From positions 1 through 10,038 of the forward strand of contig LKNH01000079.1 in assembly GCA_001564135.1 (NCBI GenBank): a DNA stretch of 10,038 nt. Reading direction: 5' to 3'. Made by a program: the position numbers and the translations under genes. This stretch comes from Halobacteriaceae archaeon Tc-Br11_E2g27 (GTDB taxonomy: Archaea > Halobacteriota > Halobacteria > Halobacteriales > Haloarculaceae). Below, in pieces: positions 1 through 7,620 of the stretch; position 1 is the stretch's first letter, and every line of letters starts with the position of its first letter. A model generated the notes under the pieces. The model was given only the letters and a program-made list of their open reading frames with translations. It did not search any database and was not told the origin of the DNA.

Positions 1-1047
1 CGTCACGAAATCGAGACCACGGGCAGCAAGTGACTGCTGTTCGGATTTCTTCCCAATATCAAGCTGGAGTTCAATCTGTTCTTCCCAAAAGTCCGTCTGG
101 AATCTGGGGTCTTCGAGTTCGGATTCCAGGGCATTGATATCCGAATCGCTGAGTGGGTCCGTCGGCAGGTCGTACTCGACGATATCCTGCGGCCGAATGC
201 CGATATATTTGGCCTGCGGCGTCGCGAGATACTCAGAGAGGTGTGCGCTCTTGATTGATCCATATGCGACCGAGCCGTAAATCCGGTAACTCCACGGGTC
301 ACCGTCAGTAAAGACCATAATTGGCAAGTCGAGTTCGTCGTGAAGTCGTTTCGTAATCCGGCGGGTCGCTCGTGCTGGCTGGCCTTTGAGGTGGACGACG
401 ATACAGTTATACTCGTCATCGAAGCCATTTTCGACCAGTCGGTCACGCATACCACCGGTCTCGACACACAGCGCAAAATCAGCGTCATGGTCAAGAAACT
501 CGATGGTATCAGGATTGTTCGGAATCTGATACCCTCCTTCACCAACATCTTCCTGACAGTGGATATCACGTTCCCCACGACGGGTCTGCTCGCGGAGTTC
601 GAGCGGGCCCATGATGGTCGCACCCGATTCCTCCGGACGCATGTGGAAATCCTCACGGGTTGACCCAGTCACAATTTCGAGGTCCTCGACAAGCTGGTTT
701 GACTCGTCCTGGTCGTTGAACTGTGCCTCATCGAGGTCCCACGACTCCGAGAGGTAATAGAGTTCACGCAGGGTCGAGGAGCGGTCTTCTTCAAGTTGCT
801 GTGCGAGGAAATCGATCGTATAGGAGGCTTTTAGCAGTTTCTGTGCGCCACGAACCGTCTTTGCGCTCCGTGTCGAGGTCCGGTCACCGTAGACCCAGAC
901 CATCTTCTCTTCGTCGTATTCGATGTTGCTTTTGGTCCGTGTTGGAACCTGCAACCGTGGGACGTCGCCCTCGGCAAACTGGTCGTAAAACTGGTTGGCG
1001 AGTTCGAGCAATTGCGTCTGTGCGTCGGGTTTGTTATCTGTACTCAT
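1..1047 (-). CDS. top6A: DNA topoisomerase VI subunit A (partial, C-terminal end off window)
   Basis: Catalytic DNA-cleaving subunit of type IIB topoisomerase VI (Spo11 family). With Top6B it forms an A2B2 enzyme that passes one duplex through another, relaxing and decatenating DNA. The frame is open from ATG at 1047 to base 1, giving 349 codons without a stop; haloarchaeal Top6A proteins are slightly longer, so I infer that only about 15-20 residues are missing. The CAP/winged-helix domain (about 60-140) has the paired tyrosines of STLRELYYLSES (97-98), the second being the likely nucleophile by analogy with Spo11. The Toprim domain has an acidic residue at Glu196 (CVETGG) and the metal-binding DGDPW at 248-252, followed by YRIYGSVAYGS. 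All catalytic residues are present. The start codon lies two bases after the top6B stop (TAACAATG), so the two are surely co-transcribed. No Shine-Dalgarno sequence is visible at that junction. Identification is firm. Confidence 0.96.
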   Translation of the reverse strand, partial: MSTDNKPDAQTQLLELANQFYDQFAEGDVPRLQVPTRTKSNIEYDEEKMVWVYGDRTSTRSAKTVRGAQKLLKASYTIDFLAQQLEEDRSSTLRELYYLSESWDLDEAQFNDQDESNQLVEDLEIVTGSTREDFHMRPEESGATIMGPLELREQTRRGERDIHCQEDVGEGGYQIPNNPDTIEFLDHDADFALCVETGGMRDRLVENGFDDEYNCIVVHLKGQPARATRRITKRLHDELDLPIMVFTDGDPWSYRIYGSVAYGSIKSAHLSEYLATPQAKYIGIRPQDIVEYDLPTDPLSDSDINALESELEDPRFQTDFWEEQIELQLDIGKKSEQQSLAARGLDFVT

Positions 1048-1049
1048 TG

Positions 1050-4000
1050 TTATGCATCAACGGTCAGTTTCTCGTCTTCGATTCCATCGACCGAAATGGA
1101 ACAGTCAGCGTCATCTGAGAGTTCATACTCCAGCGTTTCCGTCTCGCCGCTGGCGACAGTGGTTGTCCACTTGATGAACCACTCGCCGTCCATCTCGATG
1201 ACCTGTGCGCCCTCAACACCGGGTTCGTCAGTGACAATCTCCGTGATATCGAGGTCAGCGTTCGTATCGCCGTTGTTCTCGACTATCACCGAGACGGTTC
1301 CGTTTTCACGCTCGCGCTGAACGAGCACATCGTTCATAATCTGGGCCATCGTCGTATCGATATTCAATTGTTCTCGTCCAGTCACAGTCGAGAGCTTGCT
1401 TGCCATCTCGGGCAGGATTGTCGCAAGCTTATCCTGCTTTTTCCGGCGCTGTTGCATCGACCGACGCTTGTTGAGGAAGCTTTTCAGTTCGCGAGCGGCC
1501 TCCCGAATCGCTAACTCGATTTCGTGCTCGATTTCAGGAACATTGGCGACTGCGTCTTTTGACTCGCTCGTGAAGGGGACGTTCGTCGAGGCGATATGCA
1601 CCATCACGACGGCCGGGCCGTTGGGAATGCCACGGCCACCGGGCTGGTCCAGCCCATAATTTCGCCAGTTGATATCCTTCACGACATCTGTCGTAGCACA
1701 GGCCCCGCGTTGATAGACGAGCGGAACCCGATTCGCAAACCGCATCACATCTGCCTTGCCCTCGCTTGTGACATCACCACCGTAGGCAATTCCAGCCTCA
1801 ACGATGAACGGGTCGCCCCCGTGGACTGACGCATCACGCGTCGATGCGGCATAGAAATCAGCATCGTATTCCTTTTTCATCCCTTCCTCGACCAGTTCGG
1901 CCGTAATCGGTGCAAGACAGTCCGTTGGCGGGGAGATGATATCCGTCTCCCGCATGGCCTCAAGCAGGTCCGATGCCGTATCGCGGTCGTCGGCAACCTC
2001 GGAAACCTTCGGCGGCTCATCCGGAACCCGCGAAGCGGCCTCCCAAAGCGCCTGGCGGATGTTCTCGCGGGCTGTCTCACCGATAGTTGCCTCGTCGTGT
2101 TCCTCAGTCATTTCCGCTGCTCGGTCGACGAACTCACGGAGGTCTGCCTTTGTCATCCGGTGGCGCTCGCCCTGTTCGAACTTTGCCGCGAGGCGCTCCG
2201 CGAGGGCATGGAGAACAGCGTCATCCTTGCGCGTCGAGGTTGCCTCATCGATAAGCACATACAGGTCCGACTCTCGCTCGGCAGTGATTGCATCCCACGC
2301 TGCCTCGACAGCGTTATCCCTGACCGTCGTGCCGAACGTGGTGCTGTACTCGACCTGCACTTCGTCAGCAACCGCATCGACCGCCTCCACGACCTGATGG
2401 TGGGCGATTCGGTCGCTGGCTTTCAGTTGGTCGGTAACCTCGCTGGCGAAATCCGCTGTGGCGTCTTTTCCTTTATTGGCGACTGCATCGGTAATTGCTG
2501 AGGCGATATCCGCTTCCTCGTGTGCCTGTGGAGCCCGCCAAGTCATCTCCCGGCCGTAATGTCTGTCCCGCAGTTCGTCAATGACGCTATCAGCCGTTTT
2601 CGCGCCAACGCGAGTGAACTCACCCTGTAAGAAGCCGGAGATAGAATAGGAATCCGTCTTATCGGCCATCTTGATGAGCGTCCCCAGTTCGACCCCGTGT
2701 GGATGTGGCCGGATTTCTTCCGTTTCCGCCGGGAGCTGGTCCGTTACCCGTTCGTATTTGAAATGTTCCTGTGGCTCCCGGAGTTCGACGCGGGCGTGTG
2801 GGTTGACGACCGCCGTGTGTGCGATATAATCATGAAGCTGCTGACGAGCGCGCATGTTGGCTTCCATCTCCAGTTCGATGCGCGTTCCGTGTGGGCGCTC
2901 CCATGTGGTTGTCTCGTCGACGCTAATTTCCGGTTCGTTTTCGTCGGTGTCGACGATGACCTCGAAATACTGTGCTTCGTCGCTCCCCTGTGTCCGCGAC
3001 GTGACTTTCGCCGGTTTGCCGGAAGTGAGCTGAGAGTACAGTACAGCCGCTGAGATCCCTATTCCCTGCTGTCCTCGGCTGTTTTTGACCGACAATGGCC
3101 CGTCGTTAACGACAACAAAGTTTTCATCGGTACCTGTCTCACCGGGCACGGAGATATCGTAGACATACTCCGGCGGTTCAGTCTCCTCGACGGATTTGAC
3201 TTCTACGAGACACATATCGGTCTCGGTCAAGCCCTGAAGGTTCGTAATCGTCTCCCAGAGCGACTCAAGCCGTTCCGTCGGTCGGTGGTCCTCGTCAAGC
3301 AGCCCCTTGTCTTTGAGGTTGTGAACGAACCGTGGTCTATCCACGTATTCACCCTCCAGCGCTCGTTCGATGAGTGACTGGTAGGTGCGAGCGAACTCGA
3401 GATTCGAGCCAATACCTGCCCCCATGAGCAACCCCGGAATCGAGTCTGGGACAGTCGTATGAGAGACTGGGTCGACGCGGACAGCATCCAGCAACGATGT
3501 GGGAATGCGTTTGTACTGTTGTTCGGCGGGTTCCGTCGAGAGTTCGAATCCTGGAAGTCGTTCGACATCTTCGCCGTAGACTTTGGTCCGATAAGTTGTG
3601 GATGGTTCGTCGCTGTATCCTCCCGTGGAGCCAACCTCCGTACTGGCGAGCACCCCCTGCATGTTCCACAGAATCGAAATCTGTCGGGCGAGTGTCTCGC
3701 TGGTTGTCGTGTGCGACAGTTCGTTACTCGGGTGTGAGTCGGAACCGTCACCCTCGTACAAGGCGGTGATGAACTCGCGCTGGCGCTCCGGAGTGACGTC
3801 AAAAACGAAAGACGGGATGCGTTTCGTTTGGGCACTGTCACCGCAGGCGTTTTTCAAAAAGAGGGCCAGCGGTGAGCCGAACGCTTTCACCCGGGTCGAA
3901 TTCCGCTCTCTGTCGACTGTCGTTGTCGTTCCACCGAGTCCAGCAAGTGCCTTTTCAGTCGTCTCAATAAGCGTCTCTTCATGCGAACCGAAAGTAAAGC

Positions 4001-5138
4001 CGACCTGTCTCGGGCCAGCATGCCCCTCAGAGATGTAATAGCCAAGCAGTTGCATCAACTCGGTGTTGACTGGGAGCGTAACGGGGAATGTCGTCTCGTC
4101 ACCACCGACCTGGTACGTCTTGAGAAGACATTCCTGCTCAGCCGCAATCTCTTCCCAGCCAAGTTCACACACCGTATCCGCCGGAAGATAACCGTTTTCG
4201 AGATAGTTCGTTTCGAGGCTGTCTTTGAGGATATCGACGCCATCGTAACGGTAATATGTTCGTTTTCGGCTGCTCTCTTCGGTCGGTTTCTTTCGGACTT
4301 TCTCACCATCTTTGAGTTTTTCAATCTGGCCGTTTTCGAACCCATAGACGTACAGCCGCCGTCCGTCAAGCTGCGATGGTTTCAGATACTCAAGGAGGTT
4401 GATTTCCTCGACTGTTTCGTCACTTTCGGGTAACTGCCGCGGCGTGAGAATCGTATCGCCCGGTTCGAGTTGCCCAGCTTTGACCTCTTTCGTCTCTCCA
4501 TTTTTCGTGACCGAGAAGACGCTGTGGTTTCCTGTTACCTCGACGGTGCGGCCTTTCTTTGTCTCAATCTGGTACGTTCGTTCCTCCGTTTCGTGGCGAA
4601 TTGCATGAGTCACCGGCTGCCAGGTCATCTCGTGGGTTTCACGGTTGAAAGCCGGTGCTTCAATGTTATCCGGGATTCGTCGGGTCGCTTTTCCCTCAGC
4701 CGGCAGGTAAGCATCACAGAGCACGCCGATTGGAACCGTTTCAACAGTTCCGTTTCGTCGAACAAGCAACTCCTGCGATGGAGTCAGCGACTGCTCACGC
4801 TTGTGGAAACGAGACCCATACAGCAACTTTCCGAAGATTTTCGGAATTTGTTCTTTGGTAATCCCGGGGCCGTTATCCTCGATAATAAGCCGGTAATAAT
4901 CTCTGTCTTCCTGAATCTCGACGTAGATATCCGGCAAAATCCCCGCCTCCTCACACGCGTCAAGGCTGTTGTCAACCCCCTCTTTGACGGCCGTTACAAG
5001 CCCCCGAGCACCCGAATCGAACCCGAGCATGTGCTTGTTCTTCTCGAAAAACTCGGCGATAGAGATGGCCCGCTGCGTTTCGGCCAGCTCCTCGGCAATC
5101 CCTTCATCAGCACCGAGGCGCGACTGATACGATGTCAT
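1050..5138 (-). CDS. top6B: DNA topoisomerase VI subunit B precursor with in-frame intein
   Basis: ATPase subunit of topoisomerase VI (GHKL family); ATP-driven dimerisation drives strand passage by Top6A. The precursor has 1362 residues. Removing the intein (117-686) leaves 792, which I recall as normal for haloarchaea. GHKL motifs visible: N1 box KEGVDNSLDACEEAG (52-66), DNGPG (88-92), then, across the intein, the ATP-lid motif RGQQGIGIS (688-696). The H2TH domain follows (FTRVGAKTADSVIDELRD, from 841), then a helical acidic insertion (about 870-1055). The transducer fold starts near 1070 and contains PGGRGIPNGP (1166-1175) and the SESKDAVA lysine region (1191-1198). A basic segment KRRSMQQRRKKQDK (1224-1237) and an Ig-like beta-rich C-terminal domain (about 1277-1362) end the protein. 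Start is ATG at 5138, with a TATA-like CTATAAGG about 30 bases upstream. The operon is top6B then top6A with a 2-base gap. Confidence 0.97.
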   Translation of the reverse strand: MTSYQSRLGADEGIAEELAETQRAISIAEFFEKNKHMLGFDSGARGLVTAVKEGVDNSLDACEEAGILPDIYVEIQEDRDYYRLIIEDNGPGITKEQIPKIFGKLLYGSRFHKREQSLTPSQELLVRRNGTVETVPIGVLCDAYLPAEGKATRRIPDNIEAPAFNRETHEMTWQPVTHAIRHETEERTYQIETKKGRTVEVTGNHSVFSVTKNGETKEVKAGQLEPGDTILTPRQLPESDETVEEINLLEYLKPSQLDGRRLYVYGFENGQIEKLKDGEKVRKKPTEESSRKRTYYRYDGVDILKDSLETNYLENGYLPADTVCELGWEEIAAEQECLLKTYQVGGDETTFPVTLPVNTELMQLLGYYISEGHAGPRQVGFTFGSHEETLIETTEKALAGLGGTTTTVDRERNSTRVKAFGSPLALFLKNACGDSAQTKRIPSFVFDVTPERQREFITALYEGDGSDSHPSNELSHTTTSETLARQISILWNMQGVLASTEVGSTGGYSDEPSTTYRTKVYGEDVERLPGFELSTEPAEQQYKRIPTSLLDAVRVDPVSHTTVPDSIPGLLMGAGIGSNLEFARTYQSLIERALEGEYVDRPRFVHNLKDKGLLDEDHRPTERLESLWETITNLQGLTETDMCLVEVKSVEETEPPEYVYDISVPGETGTDENFVVVNDGPLSVKNSRGQQGIGISAAVLYSQLTSGKPAKVTSRTQGSDEAQYFEVIVDTDENEPEISVDETTTWERPHGTRIELEMEANMRARQQLHDYIAHTAVVNPHARVELREPQEHFKYERVTDQLPAETEEIRPHPHGVELGTLIKMADKTDSYSISGFLQGEFTRVGAKTADSVIDELRDRHYGREMTWRAPQAHEEADIASAITDAVANKGKDATADFASEVTDQLKASDRIAHHQVVEAVDAVADEVQVEYSTTFGTTVRDNAVEAAWDAITAERESDLYVLIDEATSTRKDDAVLHALAERLAAKFEQGERHRMTKADLREFVDRAAEMTEEHDEATIGETARENIRQALWEAASRVPDEPPKVSEVADDRDTASDLLEAMRETDIISPPTDCLAPITAELVEEGMKKEYDADFYAASTRDASVHGGDPFIVEAGIAYGGDVTSEGKADVMRFANRVPLVYQRGACATTDVVKDINWRNYGLDQPGGRGIPNGPAVVMVHIASTNVPFTSESKDAVANVPEIEHEIELAIREAARELKSFLNKRRSMQQRRKKQDKLATILPEMASKLSTVTGREQLNIDTTMAQIMNDVLVQRERENGTVSVIVENNGDTNADLDITEIVTDEPGVEGAQVIEMDGEWFIKWTTTVASGETETLEYELSDDADCSISVDGIEDEKLTVDA
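1974..2531 (-). other. Acidic helical insertion between H2TH and transducer domains of Top6B
   Basis: Residues about 870-1055 of the precursor lie between the recognisable H2TH segment (FTRVGAKTAD) and the transducer start (PPTDCLAPITAELVEEGM). The stretch is rich in Ala, Asp and Glu and looks helical, with repeated patterns such as AITDAVAN, AVDAVADE and LAERLAAKF. Compact crenarchaeal Top6B proteins (about 530 residues) lack it. I believe it is a normal haloarchaeal extension rather than a second mobile element, since it has no intein splice motifs and no interruption of a conserved motif. Its function is not known to me; the boundaries are approximate. Confidence 0.5.
3081..4790 (-). mobile_element. 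Top6B intein with LAGLIDADG homing endonuclease
   Basis: In-frame protein-splicing element, 570 residues (117-686 of the precursor). The flanks join into the continuous conserved topo VI-B sequence FHKREQ / SRGQQGIGIS, which fixes both boundaries. Splicing block A is Ser117-LTPSQELLV, so the first nucleophile is serine. Block B is VEVTGNHSVFSV, with the TxxH-type Thr202 and His205. The endonuclease domain has two LAGLIDADG helices: LLGYYISEGH (364-373, acidic Glu371) and LYEGDGSDS (460-468, acidic Asp464), so cleavage residues are intact. Block F is YVYDISVPGETG (658-669). Block G is NFVVVNDGPLSVKN (673-686) with +1 Ser687. The penultimate residue is Lys rather than the usual His. The element breaks the ATP-binding site, so splicing is required for a working subunit. 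Part of it (near 4241-4320, about 44 percent GC) is more AT-rich than the surroundings, consistent with horizontal spread by homing. That last point is inference. Confidence 0.95.
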
Positions 5139-5164
5139 CTTATGGCCTTACCTATCGCTCCGGG

Positions 5165-5172
5165 CCTTATAG
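5165..5172 (-). promoter_or_regulatory. Candidate TATA box for top6B-top6A
   Basis: On the minus strand this reads CTATAAGG, with the purine-rich GGAAG just upstream as a possible BRE. It is centred about 30 bases before the top6B ATG (5138). By archaeal TATA-to-start spacing, transcription would begin within roughly ten bases of the start codon, giving a very short leader or none. The motif lies in the 102-base gap after the metal ATPase stop, so the topo VI operon probably has its own promoter. Confidence 0.5.
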
Positions 5173-5219
5173 CTTCCACGGCACCGGAGTGAAAGTAATT
5201 GGTCTCCCAACCGCCCTCC

Positions 5220-5231
5220 GGTCATTTGACC
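5220..5231. repeat. 12-bp perfect palindrome GGTCATTTGACC-type (GGTC-ATTT-GACC)
   Basis: Bases 5220-5231 contain GGTC and its complement GACC around ATTT (the next base pair, A/T, also matches). The site starts about ten bases after the metal ATPase stop codon and about 50 bases upstream of the top6B TATA-like box. It could be a weak hairpin at the ATPase transcript end or an operator for top6B. No T-rich tail follows on the minus strand, so a terminator role is not well supported. Confidence 0.3.
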
Positions 5232-5240
5232 CGCAGTTCA

Positions 5241-7535
5241 TTACTCAGGGCGGAGTCGAGAGAGTCGCATTGCATTACCAGTCACACCCAGACTCATCCC
5301 CATATCTCCGACGAGAACGGCGATTGCGACGGTTACATAGCCAAACGGCACACCGATAGTAAGCAAGAGTTTGACGCCGAGACTACTCCAAATATTCTGT
5401 CGGATAACTCCGTTGGCAGTGTTCGAGAGCCGATAGAGATACGAGAGGTGTTCGATATCGTCACCCATCAGTGCAATATCAGCCGTTTCGATGGCAGTAT
5501 CGGTTCCCGCTGCACCCATGGCGATACTGACCGAAGCCGTCGCAAGCGCAGGTGCGTCGTTGATACCGTCACCGACCATGGCGACTGAGCCATATTCGTC
5601 TTCGAGTGCTTCGACCGCAGCGACTTTATCCTGTGGGAGCAGTTCCGCGTGGTACTCATCAAGGCCGAGTTCCGCGGCGACAGCCCGAGCAGTCCCCTCA
5701 TTATCTCCGGTGAGCATAACCAGCGGTGTGACCCCCTGTTCATGGAGGCGTTCGATGGTTCGTTTCGCACCGGGGCGAATCTCATCGGCAACAGCAACAA
5801 CTCCGAGTATCTTCTCACCGGTGCCGATAAGGACAACGGTCTTCCCATCGCGCTGTAAGTCAGCGATGACCTCGTCAGCGGTCGTCTGCCCTGGAATCTC
5901 TCCGTCACCAACGGGAACCCCAAGCTCCGCAAACAGGGCGGGTTTTCCTGCGTAGTACGTTGTTCCCTCAACGGTTGCGGTTACCCCTTTTCCCGTGAGA
6001 GTCTCGAACTCAGAGACATCTGGAACTGTGATGCCAGCGTCCGTGCTGTATTCGAGTATCGCACTGGCAATAGGGTGTTCGCTCCGCTGTTCAAGAGCGC
6101 TCGCATACTGCAGGACAGTCTCTTCAGTGGTCTCGTCGACTGGAATGACTTCCGTCACGGTCAACTCACCTTTTGTCAGTGTGCCGGTCTTGTCGAAGGC
6201 GATTGCATCGACGTTTCCCATCGCTTCGAGATGATTGCCACCCTTAATCAGGACGCCATTTTTGGCTGCTGAGGTGATACCGGAGGCGACACTGACTGGT
6301 GTGGAGATGACGAACGCACACGGGCATGCAATGACCAGCAGAGTGAGGCCACGGACAAGCCACGTTTCCCAGTCGTCGACAAACGTATGCGAAAAGCCGC
6401 CGAGGCTGATTGAACTGGTTCCATCAATGGCAAGCGGTGGAACGAGGACGGTCAGTATAGCAAGCACAACGACAATCGGGGTGTAGTAGCTGGCAAATCG
6501 GTCGACAAACTGCTCCTGTTTCGTCTGTTTTTCCTGTGCAGAACGGACGAGTTCGATAATCTGTGAGAGCGTCGATTCGCTGGCTGTGCTCGTTGCCTCG
6601 AATTCAAGATAGCCGGTTTCGTTGAGCGTTCCGGCATAGAGTTCATCACCAGCCGCCTTGTCGACGGGGACACTCTCCCCAGTGACGGGTGACTGGTCGA
6701 CAGCGCTCGTTCCGTCTGTGACAACGCCATCGACAGGAATGCTCTCGCCTGGACGAACGATAACAGTCTCACCAACTGAAACTTGCTCTGCAGGAACTGT
6801 TTTCTCCGTTCCGTCACGCATAACGGTTGCTTCGTTGGGAGAGAGTTCGAGCAGTTCTCTGAGCGAGTTCCTGCTGCGGTCCATCGCATAGCGTTCGAGC
6901 AGTTCTGCAATGCTAAACAACACTGCAAGCGTTGCCGCCTCGATATACAGCCCAAGTACGGTTGCGACGACAATCGCAGTCCCCATCAGGAAATCAATAT
7001 CCAGCTGCAGCTGCCGGGCCGAGAAATAGCCGTTACGCACGATTGGAATACCGCTCACAAGCGTTGCAGCGATGAATCCGATATCGGCGATGGTTATTGT
7101 CAATAGGTCGGTCGCCAGTATATTCAGGTTCGCGCCCGGAACCAGGAATGTCAACACGAGTCCAGCAACGAGAAACACCGCACCGACCCAGGTTTTGATG
7201 GCCCGTACGCTGGTCCAGATAGCCATCGACTGGGCAACAAGTTCACCGCCATCCTCGCCAGTCGCTGAAGTTGCCGTCACCCGATAGCCCGCTCCCTCGA
7301 CCGCTGCGGAAAGCGCTTCAACGTTGGCCTGTCTGTCATTGTAGGTTACCGTCACCTGCCCACTCGTCGGTTGTGCAACTAACTCGTGGACGCCTGCTAC
7401 GCGAGTGAGACTCGATTCGACTTTTCCGGCACAGGATGCACAGTCCATCTCCGGAACCGACAGCGTGACCGTTTTCGCCTCTGCTGTGGCGAGAGTTTCC
7501 GACTGCTCTCCAGCCCTCTCAGTCATTGGCTGCAT
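5241..7535 (-). CDS. P1B-type heavy-metal-translocating ATPase, Zn/Cd/Pb (ZntA/CadA) class
   Basis: Membrane P-type ATPase exporting soft or transition metal ions from the cytoplasm. Numbering is from the ATG at 7535 (764 residues). A single HMA metal-binding domain at about 23-90 carries MDCASC (Cys32, Cys35). About eight membrane segments follow. Core motifs are all intact: TGES (286-289), membrane CPC (404-406), phosphorylation site DKTGT (Asp448), SEHPIAS (His487-Pro488), GDGINDAPA (655-663). The last membrane pair reads NIWSSLGVK (714-722) and VGDMG (743-746 region). This N...K...DxG signature is that of P1B-2 (Zn/Cd/Pb) pumps, not the YN/MxxSS of copper pumps. The frame is open to a TTG at 7598, but those 21 extra codons run over a palindromic operator-like site, so I prefer ATG 7535; ATG 7526 (MTERAG) is equally possible. 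The C-terminus ends at TAA 5241. Substrate identity is inferred. Confidence 0.93.
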   Translation of the reverse strand: MQPMTERAGEQSETLATAEAKTVTLSVPEMDCASCAGKVESSLTRVAGVHELVAQPTSGQVTVTYNDRQANVEALSAAVEGAGYRVTATSATGEDGGELVAQSMAIWTSVRAIKTWVGAVFLVAGLVLTFLVPGANLNILATDLLTITIADIGFIAATLVSGIPIVRNGYFSARQLQLDIDFLMGTAIVVATVLGLYIEAATLAVLFSIAELLERYAMDRSRNSLRELLELSPNEATVMRDGTEKTVPAEQVSVGETVIVRPGESIPVDGVVTDGTSAVDQSPVTGESVPVDKAAGDELYAGTLNETGYLEFEATSTASESTLSQIIELVRSAQEKQTKQEQFVDRFASYYTPIVVVLAILTVLVPPLAIDGTSSISLGGFSHTFVDDWETWLVRGLTLLVIACPCAFVISTPVSVASGITSAAKNGVLIKGGNHLEAMGNVDAIAFDKTGTLTKGELTVTEVIPVDETTEETVLQYASALEQRSEHPIASAILEYSTDAGITVPDVSEFETLTGKGVTATVEGTTYYAGKPALFAELGVPVGDGEIPGQTTADEVIADLQRDGKTVVLIGTGEKILGVVAVADEIRPGAKRTIERLHEQGVTPLVMLTGDNEGTARAVAAELGLDEYHAELLPQDKVAAVEALEDEYGSVAMVGDGINDAPALATASVSIAMGAAGTDTAIETADIALMGDDIEHLSYLYRLSNTANGVIRQNIWSSLGVKLLLTIGVPFGYVTVAIAVLVGDMGMSLGVTGNAMRLSRLRPE

Positions 7536-7563
7536 GTAGTAGACGAACCGGGATACGACTTTC

Positions 7564-7590
7564 TTGGAATGTTCCAATTGAATGTTGGAA
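7564..7590 (-). promoter_or_regulatory. Palindromic operator-like array upstream of the metal ATPase
   Basis: Bases 7564-7577 read TTGGAATGTTCCAA, a perfect 6+6 inverted repeat around TG. A third half-site, TTGGAA, lies at 7585-7590, so TTCCAA (7572-7577) pairs with half-sites on both sides (spacers 2 and 7). On the minus strand the heptamer AACATTC occurs twice, 13 bases apart. The array ends 28 bases before the preferred ATG, where the core promoter should be. That placement suits repressor or activator control by a dimeric regulator. No clean TATA box is visible; TTCAATTGG inside the array is the best candidate. Which protein binds it cannot be told from sequence. Confidence 0.55.
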
Positions 7591-7620
7591 TATGGCAATT
7601 ACTGTGAGGAAAGTATCGTG

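Noticed and set aside
3..656. 217-codon minus-strand frame and a plus-strand frame (340-663) at the left edge
   Set aside because: Both overlap the Top6A frame, which shows all catalytic motifs (YY, VETGG, DGDPW) in another frame. Their Arg/Ser-rich composition is unlike acidic haloarchaeal proteins.
3081..4790. Reading the endonuclease region as a free-standing homing endonuclease gene or an insertion sequence
   Set aside because: It is in frame with both halves of Top6B, has intein splice blocks A, B, F and G at its ends, and has no terminal inverted repeats or target duplication.
4470..5192. 240-codon open frame on the plus strand
   Set aside because: It lies entirely antisense to the conserved N-terminal GHKL domain and the start of the intein in top6B and has no recognisable protein features. 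GC-rich haloarchaeal genes commonly leave such antisense frames open.
5241..7598. Calling the P-type ATPase a copper exporter (copA)
   Set aside because: The CPC motif alone does not tell; the last membrane segments show N...K...DxG rather than the copper-type YN and MxxSS residues.
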